64,000 bases of DNA from Alphaproteobacteria bacterium (GTDB lineage Bacteria > Pseudomonadota > Alphaproteobacteria > Rhizobiales > Hyphomicrobiaceae). The first letter of the stretch is position 1; each line of letters opens with the position of its first letter. Both the position numbers and the translations under genes were made by a program. A model generated the notes under the pieces. It saw only the letters and a list, made by a program, of their open reading frames with translations, did no database searches and had not been told where the DNA came from. Shown in pieces: positions 18,283 to 25,992 of this stretch. The stretch spans positions 59,740-123,739 of the forward strand of contig JAHJQI010000077.1 in NCBI GenBank assembly GCA_018819265.1, written 5' to 3'.

Positions 18283-18918
18283 ATGTCGCATACCGCATCC
18301 GCAGAGGAACACGTACTTGCCGACGTCATCGACCGGCTCAAGGACGATACCAGCGGCGAGCAAGTTTCGATCGGCGATATCATAACCGCCTTTGAAGACC
18401 GCAGTTTCGGGGCCCTTTGCACTGTGATTGGGATTTTAGCCGCGTCGCCTGTCATCGGTCCGATACCGGGCATGTCGATCTTCACGGCCATGCTTGTGCT
18501 GCTCGTGGCTGGACAATATCTGGCGGGCCGCAATACACCTTGGATCCCCTCATTTCTGACCAAGAGGTCCATCGCAAGGGAAAAAGTCACAAAGGCAGCC
18601 GAGACGGCACGGCCCTACGCCCAGTGGTTGGATCGGTTTGTCAAACCTCGGGCGAATTGGATCATCGGCGGGAGGCCGCAGAGGAAGGTGATTGCCGTTG
18701 CGATGTGTCTTCTGGCGCTGACGATGATCCCATTGGCGCTCGTGCCCTGGGGTGTGCTGCCGCCGGCATTGGGCATCGTTCTGTTCGGTGTCGCCTTGAT
18801 GGGGCGGGACGGTGCATTCGCCATAGCAGGTTATGCGTTGAGCGCGGTGACACTCGTCGTGATGTATTACGTGTGGGGCACGATCGGTTCGGCGATCAGC
18901 TGGCTATTTGGCGGATAA
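18283..18918 (+). CDS. exoD: ExoD-family exopolysaccharide synthesis membrane protein
   Basis: ExoD-family proteins are polytopic membrane proteins. They were first linked to succinoglycan production and alkaline tolerance in Sinorhizobium, but their biochemical role is unknown. The 211-residue product shows the family features: an N-terminal amphipathic region, ALCTVIGILAASPVIGPIPG, then AMLVLLVAGQYLAGRNTPW. Two further hydrophobic hairpins follow (VIAVAMCLLALTMIPLALVP and GIVLFGVALMGRDGAFAIAG). It follows the AI-2E permease by 38 bases on the same strand, within the operon downstream of the EcfG-type promoter at 16430. Confidence 0.9.
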   Translation: MSHTASAEEHVLADVIDRLKDDTSGEQVSIGDIITAFEDRSFGALCTVIGILAASPVIGPIPGMSIFTAMLVLLVAGQYLAGRNTPWIPSFLTKRSIAREKVTKAAETARPYAQWLDRFVKPRANWIIGGRPQRKVIAVAMCLLALTMIPLALVPWGVLPPALGIVLFGVALMGRDGAFAIAGYALSAVTLVVMYYVWGTIGSAISWLFGG

Positions 18919-19121
18919 ATCGTGCAACATGCATTCAATGCAGTGATGGCAATTGCGAACGCTCAAGACGATTACCGGCCAAGATTGATACATGATTGAT
19001 GGTTGTCATGCGGTAACTCAAACATTTTTTCCAGCCGGCACGGAACGTTTTCGCACGCCAAGGCTTTTAATAATCAAGTGCGCTCGGCATTTGGAAATTC
19101 ATTCAAAGGAGAGCCGAAGCT

Positions 19122-19277
19122 ATGATCGGCACCGTGCTTTTGATCGTCCTAGTATTGCTCCTCATCGGTGCCGCCCCGGCGTGGCCCTACAGTCGCAACT
19201 GGGGCTACGGGCCCTCGGGGTTACTTGGAACGTTGCTCGTGATCGTTCTCATCCTCGCGGTTCTTGGCCGAGTGTAG
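19122..19277 (+). CDS. DUF3309 small membrane protein
   Basis: This short gene encodes 51 residues: a hydrophobic helix (MIGTVLLIVLVLLLIGAAPA), the central motif WPYSRNWGYGPSG, then a second hydrophobic helix (LLGTLLVIVLILAVLG). This two-helix hairpin with the aromatic Tyr/Trp-rich turn is the DUF3309 pattern, common in rhizobia and pseudomonads. AGGAG lies nine bases before the ATG. A loose EcfG-like match (GGAAC at 19042, poor -10) lies upstream. The function is unknown, and the setting among stress genes suggests an envelope stress role. Confidence 0.88.
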   Translation: MIGTVLLIVLVLLLIGAAPAWPYSRNWGYGPSGLLGTLLVIVLILAVLGRV

Positions 19278-19335
19278 CGTGAACCGATCGTCTCTAATCC
19301 AGGATTCCCCAACATCTTGAAATTGGAATGTCAAC

Positions 19336-20340
19336 ATGGCTAGCCCAACAATGCCCCCGAAGATCCAGCCCGACATCGAAATGATCGCGATGTCCACGGA
19401 ACAACCCGCTTATGTCGACTGGTCGGCAGTCCTCGCGGGAACCGCCATTGCAACGGCGATGTCGATGCTGCTCTACGGCTTCGGCGCTGCCGTCGGATTG
19501 TATGTCGCGCAACCCTGGTCGAACAGTTCCGAGACCACGACCGCCATCTCAGTGGCGGCCATTATTTTCGTTGCGATCGCGTACATCTATTCGCTGGCGC
19601 TCGGTTCGTACTTCACCGGACGGATGCGGGCACGGCACAGCTTCAACACCAGCGAAGCCCAATTCCGCGATGGCACCAACGGCCTCGTTGTCTGGGCAAT
19701 CGCCCTGATCGTTGGCGCAGTTATCGCCAGCAACGTGCTCGTCGGTACGGCTGATCGCGTGGCAACTGCCGGATATCGGACAGCCGCAGGTGTGTCGACA
19801 GCCGTTGCTCCGTTTGCCGAAACCGTCGTGGACCGTTTGCTGCGGTCGCCGATTGCGGACCAGACCGGCGCCGCGTCCCAGGAAGGACCGGCGGCTGAGG
19901 CTACTCCTGCGACTTCGCCGACGGCGTCGCCGGGCGAGCCCGCTGAAGCAACGAACGCAGCCGCGCCGACCGGTAGCGCAGCCACAAACACGACTGCTGC
20001 CAACGTGGATGGCACACTCGAAGCGCAACAGCGCGAGCAGATCGTTCGCATTGTCTCGCGGAGCTTGAGCGCCGGCGAAATTTCGGATGCCGATAAACAG
20101 TATCTGGCAAACGTGCTCGAATCCGACTTCGGCTATTCGCCGGACGAAGCGACCAGGCTGGTGGGCCAAAACATGGATCAGGCGCTTCAGGAAACAAAGG
20201 CATTCCTCGAGGAGGCCAAGGAAACTACAGCCTTCGCCGGGTTCTGGACAGCGGTCGTCGTGTTGCTGGCGGGCCTTGCAAGCTGGTGGGCGGCCACGCT
20301 CGGCGGAACGCATCGCGACGAGTCCGAGGGACACGTTTGA
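19336..20340 (+). CDS. Multi-pass membrane protein with Ala/Pro-rich periplasmic or cytoplasmic insert
   Basis: The 334-residue protein has four or more hydrophobic segments. One is near residue 28 (WSAVLAGTAIATAMSMLLYG), one near 75 (VAAIIFVAIAYIYSLALGSY), one near 120 and one at the C-terminus (TAVVVLLAGLASWWAATLGG). Between them, residues 185-225 are a low-complexity Ala/Thr/Pro stretch. A conserved-looking ISDADKQYLANVLESDFGYS helix follows. In relatives such proteins are often loosely labelled PhnA-like, without supporting evidence. The start at 19336 gives a reasonable N-terminus. Its direct followers are a 24-residue peptide gene and a terminator. The function is unknown. Confidence 0.75.
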   Translation: MASPTMPPKIQPDIEMIAMSTEQPAYVDWSAVLAGTAIATAMSMLLYGFGAAVGLYVAQPWSNSSETTTAISVAAIIFVAIAYIYSLALGSYFTGRMRARHSFNTSEAQFRDGTNGLVVWAIALIVGAVIASNVLVGTADRVATAGYRTAAGVSTAVAPFAETVVDRLLRSPIADQTGAASQEGPAAEATPATSPTASPGEPAEATNAAAPTGSAATNTTAANVDGTLEAQQREQIVRIVSRSLSAGEISDADKQYLANVLESDFGYSPDEATRLVGQNMDQALQETKAFLEEAKETTAFAGFWTAVVVLLAGLASWWAATLGGTHRDESEGHV

Positions 20341-20400
20341 AAACGTCCGCTGATTGGCTGCTGCTGAAATAACAACGCAAACTCGTAAGGAGCATCGAAA

Positions 20401-20475
20401 ATGCTACCAGGTGTTATCGCATATCTTCTCGGAGTCCCGCTGGTCGTGATCCTCATTGCATACTTGCTGCTGTGA
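20401..20475 (+). CDS. 24-residue hydrophobic membrane peptide
   Basis: A very short frame encodes MLPGVIAYLLGVPLVVILIA followed by YLLL, a single transmembrane helix with almost no hydrophilic part. AAGGAG lies 12 bases before the ATG, and a strong intrinsic terminator follows 46 bases after the stop, so it looks like a real last gene of the operon from 19336. Peptides of this type are easily missed by gene finders. The function is unknown; an accessory subunit of the upstream membrane protein is one possibility. Confidence 0.6.
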   Translation: MLPGVIAYLLGVPLVVILIAYLLL

Positions 20476-20521
20476 AGATGACCGTGGAATAGCGCGAAGG
20501 ATCGGCGGTCCTTCCACAAAA

Positions 20522-20553
20522 AAGCACGCCGACATCGCCGGCGTGCTTTTTTT
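20522..20553 (+). terminator. Intrinsic terminator
   Basis: AAGCACGCCG and CGGCGTGCTT form a near-perfect ten-pair stem around a short loop, followed by a run of T. It closes the transcript that ends with the 24-residue peptide gene. The A-run before the stem would allow weak termination on the other strand too. Confidence 0.88.
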
Positions 20554-20709
20554 GTGGCAGCGGTTGCGGGAGCGCCGCTCGTCACGATCCGACCGTCCAT
20601 GCGAGGGTACAATGTCCGGTGTTCTACGCGGTCGATGATCCCGAGCGAGTTCACCGTGCTTCGAGCGCCTCCGCATCGTTGGAGGCTGCGATGTTGCCGT
20701 GGGCGTCGG

Positions 20710-21138
20710 TCAGCCGGTCTGCTGTAACCGTTGAATTCCGCACTGATCGGCGCCGCCTATCAATTCTTCGATGACACGCCGCAGTGCCTGTTCGTTGTAT
20801 GGTTTCGTCATGCACGGTGCGAGTTTGTGGCGATCTGGAAAAGTCGCCTTATCGCTATACCCGGTGGCGAAAGCGTAGGGAATTTGCTTCTCCTGAAGCT
20901 TGTCAGCGATGGGAAAACAGGTTTCGCCCTCAAGCTTGACGTCCAGAATGGCAAGCGTCGGCGGGGCGTTTTCGAGGGAACGGAGCGCTTCCAAGACGCT
21001 GGCGGCTATGGATACGCGTTCGGCACCAAGATCGGTCACCAGAACTTCCGCATCCAAGGCGATAAGGATGCTGTCTTCGACCAGCAGTACATGCCGGCAA
21101 AGTTCGCGAATGCATTGATGTGCGCGATCGACGTCCAT
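20710..21138 (-). CDS. Single-domain response regulator of the FAT GUY group
   Basis: This 142-residue stand-alone receiver domain has VLLVEDS at the acidic pocket, LAILDVKLEG with the phospho-acceptor Asp, and MTKPY with the conserved Lys. The segment PYAFATGYSD is the F-A-T-G-Y signature of FAT GUY receivers. In Sphingomonas (SdrG) and relatives these take part in the PhyR general stress phosphorelay. No output domain is present. It starts at the ATG at 21138. An HWE-like histidine kinase gene lies 190 bases upstream on the same strand and the phyR locus lies 6 kb away. A role in the same relay is inferred. Confidence 0.86.
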   Translation of the reverse strand: MDVDRAHQCIRELCRHVLLVEDSILIALDAEVLVTDLGAERVSIAASVLEALRSLENAPPTLAILDVKLEGETCFPIADKLQEKQIPYAFATGYSDKATFPDRHKLAPCMTKPYNEQALRRVIEELIGGADQCGIQRLQQTG

Positions 21139-21327
21139 ATACGTTTACGATGCTCCCCCCCTACGCCATAATCTTCCCCGCGCGACAACCTGCGCTGATG
21201 GTAGGGTAATACTCATTACCATCAGTGCTCACGCCCCGCTCTGTCATTTATTAAGCTTTTTGAGATTTCCCTGTGGCGCCTCACGGACCGCGTTGCCGAC
21301 CCCTCAACAGCTAATTTCAACAGTCTC

Positions 21328-22728
21328 CTAGGAGAATGAGATGGCAGCGCTGCCGATTTTCAGACGCGCCTGAAATCCATCATTGGAAGGAACGATCTCC
21401 AGGTCACCACCCAACGCTGAATGAGCAATCTGATGCGCCATGTTCTGGCCGAAACTGCTTTTCAGTTTGCCATTCGCCGGCGTACTTGCCCCGATTTCCT
21501 TCCACCGGATTTCCAGGCGCTGATGGCCAGAATCAGAATCGCAGGCCGGTTCATCGTGGAAGTCCCATGAGATATCGATCTGTCCGCCGGGGGATCTCAT
21601 CACGCCGATCTCAAATGCATTGAGAGCCAGTTCATGAAATACCAAGCCGAGGTTCTGTACGGCCGTCGGCGTGATGAATACGTCGGGCCCGCTGAAAACG
21701 ATCGCCGACTTCCGTCTTGTAACGCTGGAAAGGTAAGGTTCGAGCTGCGCGCGAACCAGACGTTCCAGATGCGGCGATGCCCAGTCGTTCTCGACAAGGA
21801 CGTCCTGGGAAATCGACAGGGCCCGCAGGCGAGCTTCGAACGCGGGTAGAAATTTCGCCGTGTCAGCTTTCGTCGCCCCCAGCCGGCGGGCGATACTCAT
21901 CAAAACGGAGAGCTGGTTCTTGGTCCTGTGGGAGACTTCCAGCAGCGTCTCTTTCAATAGCTCTTCCCGGTGCCGGTTGTCTGTTGTTTCGACGCTGACA
22001 CTGAGAAGGCCCTGAAATTCTCCGGTCTCGCCATAGTAAGGTTCGGTGGTTACTTCGAAATACCGTGCCCGCTGGCCTGGACTGCTGGGCTCGAGGTAAA
22101 GTTCCGTCGTGCTATCCTGTCCGGTTTCAATGACCTTCATTTTTGCCGTGGTCGCGGCTCGCGCCGCCGCGGGGGGCAGCACCTCGTCGTCGGTTTTCCC
22201 AATCAAATCCGTGGCGCTGAATCCTTCTGGCGCATTGCGAACCCAGACGTAGCGAAGCGCGGGGTCCTGCATGAACACGGTAATCTTGCTGTCGCGTAGC
22301 GCAATGCGAAGACGCTTCTCGTATTCGCGCAACTCGCGGGCGCGGTCGTTGACGCGGTGCTCAAGCTCAATGCGGGACCGTCGGAGCCGCTGAAGAGTGC
22401 GCCGATGCGCTTCCACCCGGTGATGGAGTGCCGAGATCAAATGCGAGTTGAAGGCCGTGCGGGCGAGAAATACGCTGGCGATGGTGGCAACCGCCGCTGC
22501 GACGATCGTGAGTATGCTTATGAAATCCCGAGCATTGCCGCCTACTTTCAACGCAAGCGAAAATTGAAACGCGCCGATGGCAATCAAACCGGCTGCGAGA
22601 AGCGACAGAGACAATCGCAAGGAAATGTCAAAATTCCGCCGCAGGATCACGAATGCCACCAGGGAGACAGCACCGCTGACGGTCATCAGACCGGTGACGG
22701 TGTGGGCGATTTCCTGCAGTGATGGCAT
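21328..22728 (-). CDS. Membrane histidine kinase, HisKA_2/HWE-like with PAS domain
   Basis: The 466-residue kinase has two to three N-terminal hydrophobic helices (residues 10-85) and a coiled linker (RVEAHRRTLQRLRRSRIELE). A PAS domain covers about 150-260, and a HisKA_2/HWE-type catalytic part follows. The phospho-acceptor box is SHRTKNQLSVLMSIARRLG and the N-box is LGLVFHELALNAFEIG. The signature His and Trp-Glu of true HWE kinases are changed (ISQDVL and DWAS). Kinases of this superfamily (PhyK-type) feed PhyR, so this is a candidate general stress kinase together with the neighbouring FAT GUY receiver. It begins at the ATG at 22728 with two amphipathic turns before the first helix. Confidence 0.88.
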   Translation of the reverse strand: MPSLQEIAHTVTGLMTVSGAVSLVAFVILRRNFDISLRLSLSLLAAGLIAIGAFQFSLALKVGGNARDFISILTIVAAAVATIASVFLARTAFNSHLISALHHRVEAHRRTLQRLRRSRIELEHRVNDRARELREYEKRLRIALRDSKITVFMQDPALRYVWVRNAPEGFSATDLIGKTDDEVLPPAAARAATTAKMKVIETGQDSTTELYLEPSSPGQRARYFEVTTEPYYGETGEFQGLLSVSVETTDNRHREELLKETLLEVSHRTKNQLSVLMSIARRLGATKADTAKFLPAFEARLRALSISQDVLVENDWASPHLERLVRAQLEPYLSSVTRRKSAIVFSGPDVFITPTAVQNLGLVFHELALNAFEIGVMRSPGGQIDISWDFHDEPACDSDSGHQRLEIRWKEIGASTPANGKLKSSFGQNMAHQIAHSALGGDLEIVPSNDGFQARLKIGSAAISFS

Positions 22729-23000
22729 TTTTCCTTAGCCTGTGGGATGAAATTTCGGGGCGTTCGCTCCTACGAATGCAAGCGGCGGGCAGATCGCTGT
22801 CCCGGAACACAATTTGCCCGAACCTGGGGTGATGCGGACCATTACGTTGGCAATAATTATTCGGCCCCTCCAGTCCGCCTTGCTATAACCGTTGAGCCGG
22901 CGTCTTTGTTCCTGCCGATCGGTACTTGCCCTGCTCGATGAGGTTGAAGTTCCATCATCACCACATGGCTATCCTACACCCTTGCACGAGCCCGCGCCAA

Positions 23001-23750
23001 ATGCCCAAAGATACCAACTCAAAAATGACCAGATGCAAGCAGTGTCCGATCCGCAAGAACCCAAACTATCGGAATTTCGAGGCAGACGAACTTGCGTTCG
23101 TTGAAAACTTCAAGACAGGGGAGCTGGTGATCGAAGCCGGCGAACAAGTGCTGATCGACGGGCACGATTCCGCTCACCTTTACACTATTCTGGACGGCTG
23201 GGTCATTCGGCTCAAATACCTGCCCAATGGTGCACGACAAATCCTGAATATTGCCCTGCCTGGCGATCTGTTGGGTTTGCAGTCTTCACTCTTCGGCGCC
23301 ATGCAACACTCGGTCGAAACATTGACACGGGTCACGCTGTGCGTATTTCCACGAAGCCGCCTGCTCGAACTCAATGCCGCTCACCCAGAGCTCGGTTTCG
23401 ACGTGACCTGGCTGGCTGCACGCGAAGAGGCAATGATTGCAGAGCACCTCGTCAACGTTGGCCAACGCACGGCATTTGTGCGCATGGCGTATTTCTTTGC
23501 GCACGTTTACGATCGTGCGCAACGGGCCAATCTTTCGCATGGCAACATGATCCCTCTGCCCCTGACGCAAGAACATCTGGCGGACATGCTGGGCCTGTCC
23601 GCAGTCCATACGAATAAAACCTTGCGGAAGATCCGTTCGACGAAATGCATTGATTGGTCACGGGGTGAACTGGTCGTGAACGACGTTGAAATGCTTCATG
23701 CTCTGGGTGAGTATGAAACCCACGTCGGACCACCCCGGCCGTTTATCTGA
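23001..23750 (+). CDS. Crp/Fnr-family transcriptional regulator
   Basis: This regulator has an N-terminal Cys pair (TRCKQCPIRKNPNYRNF) and a cyclic-nucleotide-binding-like beta barrel (GEQVLIDGHDSAHLYTILDG, GDLLGLQSSLFG). Its C-terminal winged helix includes LTQEHLADMLGLSAVHTNKT, then LRKIRSTKCIDW. Only two Cys are seen at the N-terminus, so an Fnr-type 4Fe-4S cluster is unlikely. It fits the FixK/NnrR-like or general Crp group common in rhizobia. The start is uncertain. I use the ATG at 23001 (249 residues), while ATGs at 22965 and 23025 are alternatives, none with a strong ribosome site. No target palindrome was identified nearby. Confidence 0.85.
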   Translation: MPKDTNSKMTRCKQCPIRKNPNYRNFEADELAFVENFKTGELVIEAGEQVLIDGHDSAHLYTILDGWVIRLKYLPNGARQILNIALPGDLLGLQSSLFGAMQHSVETLTRVTLCVFPRSRLLELNAAHPELGFDVTWLAAREEAMIAEHLVNVGQRTAFVRMAYFFAHVYDRAQRANLSHGNMIPLPLTQEHLADMLGLSAVHTNKTLRKIRSTKCIDWSRGELVVNDVEMLHALGEYETHVGPPRPFI

Positions 23751-23830
23751 ACGGGAAGCCGACAACGCGACAATCCCCGGCACAGCGATCCAGCCGTGCC
23801 GAAGATGATCCGGTGCTCACGAACCCGCGG

Positions 23831-24010
23831 TTAGCGCACGGAGGATGCGCCTCTTCCCAGCAGGTGCATGACGAGCATGGCAGCGAATACAATGACGAAG
23901 ATGTAGAACAGAATCTGTGCGATCCCGGCGAAGGCCGAAGCGACGCCACCAAAGCCCAGTACGGCTGCAATCAATGCGGCAACGAGGAATGCGATTGCCC
24001 AGCTTAACAT
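23831..24010 (-). CDS. DUF1328 small membrane protein (YtjA-like), copy 1
   Basis: This short gene encodes 59 residues: [20 protein letters not shown], then [20 protein letters not shown] and a basic tail ending [11 protein letters not shown]. The first helix, GFGGVA turn and second helix are the DUF1328/YtjA pattern. GGAGACACCC lies upstream. A second member with the same layout is encoded at 24868 on the opposite strand, less than 1 kb away. The family is associated with envelope or stress conditions, with no known molecular function. Confidence 0.9.
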   Translation of the reverse strand: MLSWAIAFLVAALIAAVLGFGGVASAFAGIAQILFYIFVIVFAAMLVMHLLGRGASSVR

Positions 24011-24200
24011 GGGTGTCTCCCTATTTGTGTCTCATGTCTCCAAGCATAAACAGAAGACCGGCGGCACATGTTCCGGCATTTTCTGAATTCTTTCGTCATA
24101 AGTTAAGCCGTGCAATCCGGACGGGTCTGCTCGCGGGAAGCTGCGCCGGCGTTGGCGCAGTCGACGGCGTCATTATCATCAAACAAACTTCGCGCATGTT

Positions 24201-24225
24201 GGAACATACTTAATGCAGGGGCGTC
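24201..24225 (+). promoter_or_regulatory. Possible EcfG-type promoter (imperfect -10)
   Basis: GGAAC at 24201-24205, 16 bases, CGTC at 24222-24225. The last base departs from CGTT. It lies 42 bases upstream of the DUF992 gene. Confidence 0.4.
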
Positions 24226-24267
24226 TCACTCCTGCCTGCCTGTCGTTGCGATCGATGGAGTCCTGAC

Positions 24268-24786
24268 ATGCATACTTCAGTTGCAAAAATCCTGGCTACA
24301 GTTGCAAAAATCCTGGGAATGGCGATGCTGATCGTTGCTGGCGCGGGCTCCAGCCTTGCTGCCAAAGCGATTGCAAATGCCGGCACCCTGACGTGCACAC
24401 TGGCGCCGTCCGAGAGGTCGCCATCAACGGGACAGGCAGAGGCCGCCGTTGCCTGCAACTTTGTTGCCACCACGTCCGGCAATAGCTTCGACCTATCCGG
24501 CCGCATCGTCCGAATGAGCACAACTGTCGAGCGCAACGCTTTGACGGTGGTCGCGTGGTCGGTCGTGGCGCCGACTGCCAGTATCGATCCGCCGGACTTG
24601 ACTGGCAGCTTCACCGGCGAAATGCCGGGAGCGACAGGCTCAGGCGGGACTGCGGGATCGGGGATTCTATTCGGCGGAAAAGATGGAGGCATCGAACTGC
24701 GGCCGCTCGCAGCACGGGACGGGGATGCTTTGCCGAAAGCGGGACTGACAATTCTCGAACTCGAATTGGCGTCAGTGAAAGTTTGA
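24268..24786 (+). CDS. DUF992-like exported protein
   Basis: This 172-residue secreted protein has a signal peptide (cleavage likely after SSLAAKA) and a mature part opening AGTLTCTLAP, the beginning typical of DUF992 proteins. Two Cys (TLTCTL and AVACNF) could form a disulphide. Gly-rich loops follow (SGILFGGKDGGIEL). The signal region contains an in-frame tandem duplication: CAGTTGCAAAAATCCTGG occurs twice with a 21-base period, so VAKIL is repeated. The gene sits between two DUF1328 genes in the stress island. The function of DUF992 is unknown. Confidence 0.75.
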   Translation: MHTSVAKILATVAKILGMAMLIVAGAGSSLAAKAIANAGTLTCTLAPSERSPSTGQAEAAVACNFVATTSGNSFDLSGRIVRMSTTVERNALTVVAWSVVAPTASIDPPDLTGSFTGEMPGATGSGGTAGSGILFGGKDGGIELRPLAARDGDALPKAGLTILELELASVKV

Positions 24787-24804
24787 TCGGCTTCGGCATG
24801 GGCG

Positions 24805-24829
24805 GGAACGATCGCTTGATGAAGGTGTT
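24805..24829 (+). promoter_or_regulatory. EcfG-type promoter (TGTT -10)
   Basis: GGAAC at 24805-24809, 16 bases, TGTT at 24826-24829. It has the same -10 variant as the site in front of phyR and lies 38 bases upstream of the second DUF1328 gene. Confidence 0.62.
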
Positions 24830-24867
24830 TAGCTACCATCGTCATTAGGCAGCCAAAGGAGGTTCCC

Positions 24868-25047
24868 ATGCTTGGGTGGGCCATCACGTTTCTCATTGTC
24901 GCACTTATTGCGGCGTTACTCGGTTTCGGCGGCGTCGCAGCTGTTTCCGTGGAGCTTGCTCAGATCGTCTTCTGGGTGTTCCTGGTGCTCTTCGCAATCT
25001 CACTAATCTACAGCCTTGTAACCGGCCGCCGGCCGCCCGCCCCGTAA
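24868..25047 (+). CDS. DUF1328 small membrane protein (YtjA-like), copy 2
   Basis: This gene encodes 59 residues: [20 protein letters not shown], then [20 protein letters not shown] and a Gly-Arg-Arg tail. It is clearly paralogous to the copy at 23831 but more diverged in the second helix. A near-perfect AAAGGAGG lies six bases before the ATG, so translation should be strong. An EcfG-type promoter precedes it and an intrinsic terminator follows 36 bases after the stop. It is therefore a single-gene stress transcript. Confidence 0.92.
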   Translation: MLGWAITFLIVALIAALLGFGGVAAVSVELAQIVFWVFLVLFAISLIYSLVTGRRPPAP

Positions 25048-25083
25048 CGGGCGGCGTCACCAGCGACACTTAAAAATCTGAAG

Positions 25084-25113
25084 ATCTCCCGAAGCGATTT
25101 GGGAGATTTTTTT
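25084..25113 (+). terminator. Intrinsic terminator
   Basis: ATCTCCC and GGGAGAT pair around a ten-base loop and are followed by a run of T. It is placed 36 bases after the second DUF1328 gene. Confidence 0.8.
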
Positions 25114-25258
25114 GTTCCCGGACTGATCCGTGCCCCTCAGTACCCCGTTGACGACGACCGGGGTTGAGAAAAGCCCGACCGACAGCAACTGCTGCTGACC
25201 TGCCGGGCTAATCATAATAATATAGCTGCCGAGCAACTTTCGGCGGCCTGCCGAGATT

Positions 25259-25687
25259 CTACGAAACGATGGCGCGCAACATCCAGATCGCCTTTTCGTG
25301 GAAGGTCAAACGTGCAACGAGCAGGTCGTGCGTAACGAAATCGTCGGCTTTCTCCGCCTTGATCGCGATATCGCGCACCGAACGGACGATAGCTTCGTGA
25401 TCGGCCACCAAGGTTTCAACCATAGCTTCGGCGCTCGCGGCGGTTTTCGCCTCCGTCAGGTCGGCTTGTTTGATCATGCTGGCGAAGCTCAGCGGTGTGA
25501 CGAAGCCGAGTGCGATGAACAACGGTCCAACGACGTTCCAGTGATAGACATGGGTTTTGACGAGAAGCATGTAGGTATCGCCTAGCACCTGGCCAAGCTG
25601 CGAGGAAATCTCCTGTCGCGCGGATGCGTCGAGCCCGGTGTTGACGGCTGTCTCGGACGGCTTCGATTGCAAAACATTTGTGGTCAT
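25259..25687 (-). CDS. dps: Dps-like protein with an internal deletion of the ferroxidase helix
   Basis: Dps proteins are dodecameric ferritin-like proteins that bind DNA and oxidise iron with peroxide at a site shared by two subunits. This 142-residue member has the family N-terminus with YHWNVVGPLF (retaining His49). It also has the C-terminal part VADHEAIVRSVRDIAIKAEK and ...LTFHEKAIWMLRAIV. Between them GPLFIAL joins directly to GFVTPLSFASM. The usual helix of about 25 residues with the HxxxEExYxxL and DxxAERIRAL motifs is absent, although the frame is kept. That helix carries the other His, Asp and Glu ligands. Iron oxidation is therefore doubtful. An exact EcfG-type promoter lies 180 bases upstream. 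Confidence 0.85.
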   Translation of the reverse strand: MTTNVLQSKPSETAVNTGLDASARQEISSQLGQVLGDTYMLLVKTHVYHWNVVGPLFIALGFVTPLSFASMIKQADLTEAKTAASAEAMVETLVADHEAIVRSVRDIAIKAEKADDFVTHDLLVARLTFHEKAIWMLRAIVS

Positions 25688-25866
25688 TGATTGTCTCCGT
25701 GTTGATTTGCGAAAGTCGTCGAGCCTTGTTGCGGGCTGTTAGATCGCTCGAGACCTTGAAGGACGTTGCGTCATATGGGGATCGACATGACTGGCTTGCG
25801 TAGAATTTCCGCGAGCATCCGAATTCCCGGAATGCGAAGCGGCGCGTCAAGCCGCGCAGTTTCAGA

Positions 25867-25892
25867 AACGCGATGGAAAAGGAATTCGTTCC
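25867..25892 (-). promoter_or_regulatory. EcfG-type promoter
   Basis: On the minus strand GGAAC (25892-25888), 17 bases, CGTT (25870-25867). It is directed at the dps-like gene, whose ATG is at 25687. Confidence 0.7.
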
Positions 25893-25992
25893 AAATCTTT
25901 TGAGGCTCTGCGCGCCATTCACAAACAGTGCGGCAAGTTCGATGGATGCGTGGAAGACGTCGATGGAACCGCGCCCGCCGAGTTCGGTGGGA

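Noticed and set aside
19042..19066. GGAAC-16-GCTT upstream of DUF3309
   Set aside because: The -10 departs from CGTT at two positions; too weak to list as an EcfG promoter.
22887..22912. Minus-strand GGAAC-17-GGTT upstream of the HWE-like kinase
   Set aside because: One mismatch and a 160-base leader; suggestive but not counted in the promoter set.
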